The notes under the pieces are model-generated. The model saw nothing but the letters and a program-made list of their open reading frames with translations, did no database searches and had not been told where the DNA came from. A stretch of 64,000 nt of DNA from Blastomussa wellsi (taxonomy: Eukaryota > Cnidaria > Anthozoa > Scleractinia > Plerogyridae), in NCBI GenBank assembly GCA_947652115.1, contig OX393570.1, forward strand, positions 5,532,362-5,596,361. The letters are read 5' to 3'. The first letter of the stretch is position 1. Each line of letters starts with the position of its first letter. Below are positions 63,694-64,000 of this stretch, in pieces. Position numbers and translations under genes: made by a program.

Positions 63694-64000
63694 GTAAGTT
63701 AATCAATCCGTCAATCAATCAATCAATCAATCTGTTATAGAAAAAGTTATGGTTTGGAATTATAGTTGAGTTAGAAAAATTAATATATATTTACATATAA
63801 TGTACTCGGTGTTGTTATAAGTAAAACGAAGTTTGAAGTGGTATTTATCTAATGATCACCACTATTTTTTTCAAATTTAAGGTGGTTATAATACCTCCCA
63901 ATAAAAACGTTGTAAAATGTTGTATCTTAACATACTTCTCAATATTCAATAACAAAAAATAGGGGTCACGGAGCACGTCTTTCAGTTACAAGCATTTAAA
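63694..64000. other. Start of the next ZP gene 3 intron
   Basis: AT-rich, with a TCAATCAATCAA simple repeat near 63707-63732. No exon before the window ends. Confidence 0.6.

Overview
The window is eukaryotic: AT-rich, intron-containing genes with GT-AG splice sites, single-exon receptor and metabolic genes, and a heavy load of short inverted-repeat transposons and tRNA-derived SINEs. Domain content (uromodulin-type D8C, CUB and ZP modules; a melatonin-receptor-like GPCR; an LRRC74-like protein) suggests a cnidarian, most likely an anthozoan such as a stony coral. That assignment is inference; no species-diagnostic sequence is visible.

Layout. (1) 140-214, plus: last coding exon of a gene that begins before the window. 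(2) 1216-2622, minus: intronless LRR protein with a C-terminal EF-hand. (3) 6841-19257, minus: an 11-exon type I membrane protein, D8C - CUB - CUB - linker - ZP - basic cleavage site - transmembrane (809 aa in my model, phases checked at every junction). (4) 19.3-28.8 kb: no gene; nested repeats, a dead LINE fragment, a minisatellite. (5) 29160-30164, plus: intronless class A GPCR with a probable 5'UTR intron. (6) 33486-35183, minus: intronless SDR-fold protein with a four-cysteine motif. (7) 35.2-41.3 kb: repeats, including a hAT-like MITE with target-site duplication and a Harbinger-like element. (8) 41377-44780, plus: small secreted protein with one Calx-beta domain over three exons. (9) 49102-56344, plus: second ZP protein, signal peptide - short linker - ZP - basic site - transmembrane (374 aa). 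(10) 61243 to the window end, plus: third member of the same family (CUB, cysteine-containing linker, the same GGNIT micro-exon), running off the right edge. Its 5' exons are missing or in the 200-N gap.

The window's theme is a local family of ZP-domain surface proteins. Nearly all their exon junctions are phase 1, so D8C, CUB and linker modules can be added or dropped without breaking frame, and the three genes look like one architecture with different numbers of N-terminal modules. ZP proteins polymerise into extracellular filaments after cleavage at the basic site. In corals, ZP and CUB proteins are among the reported skeletal-matrix and epithelial surface components, but no function here is shown by sequence alone.
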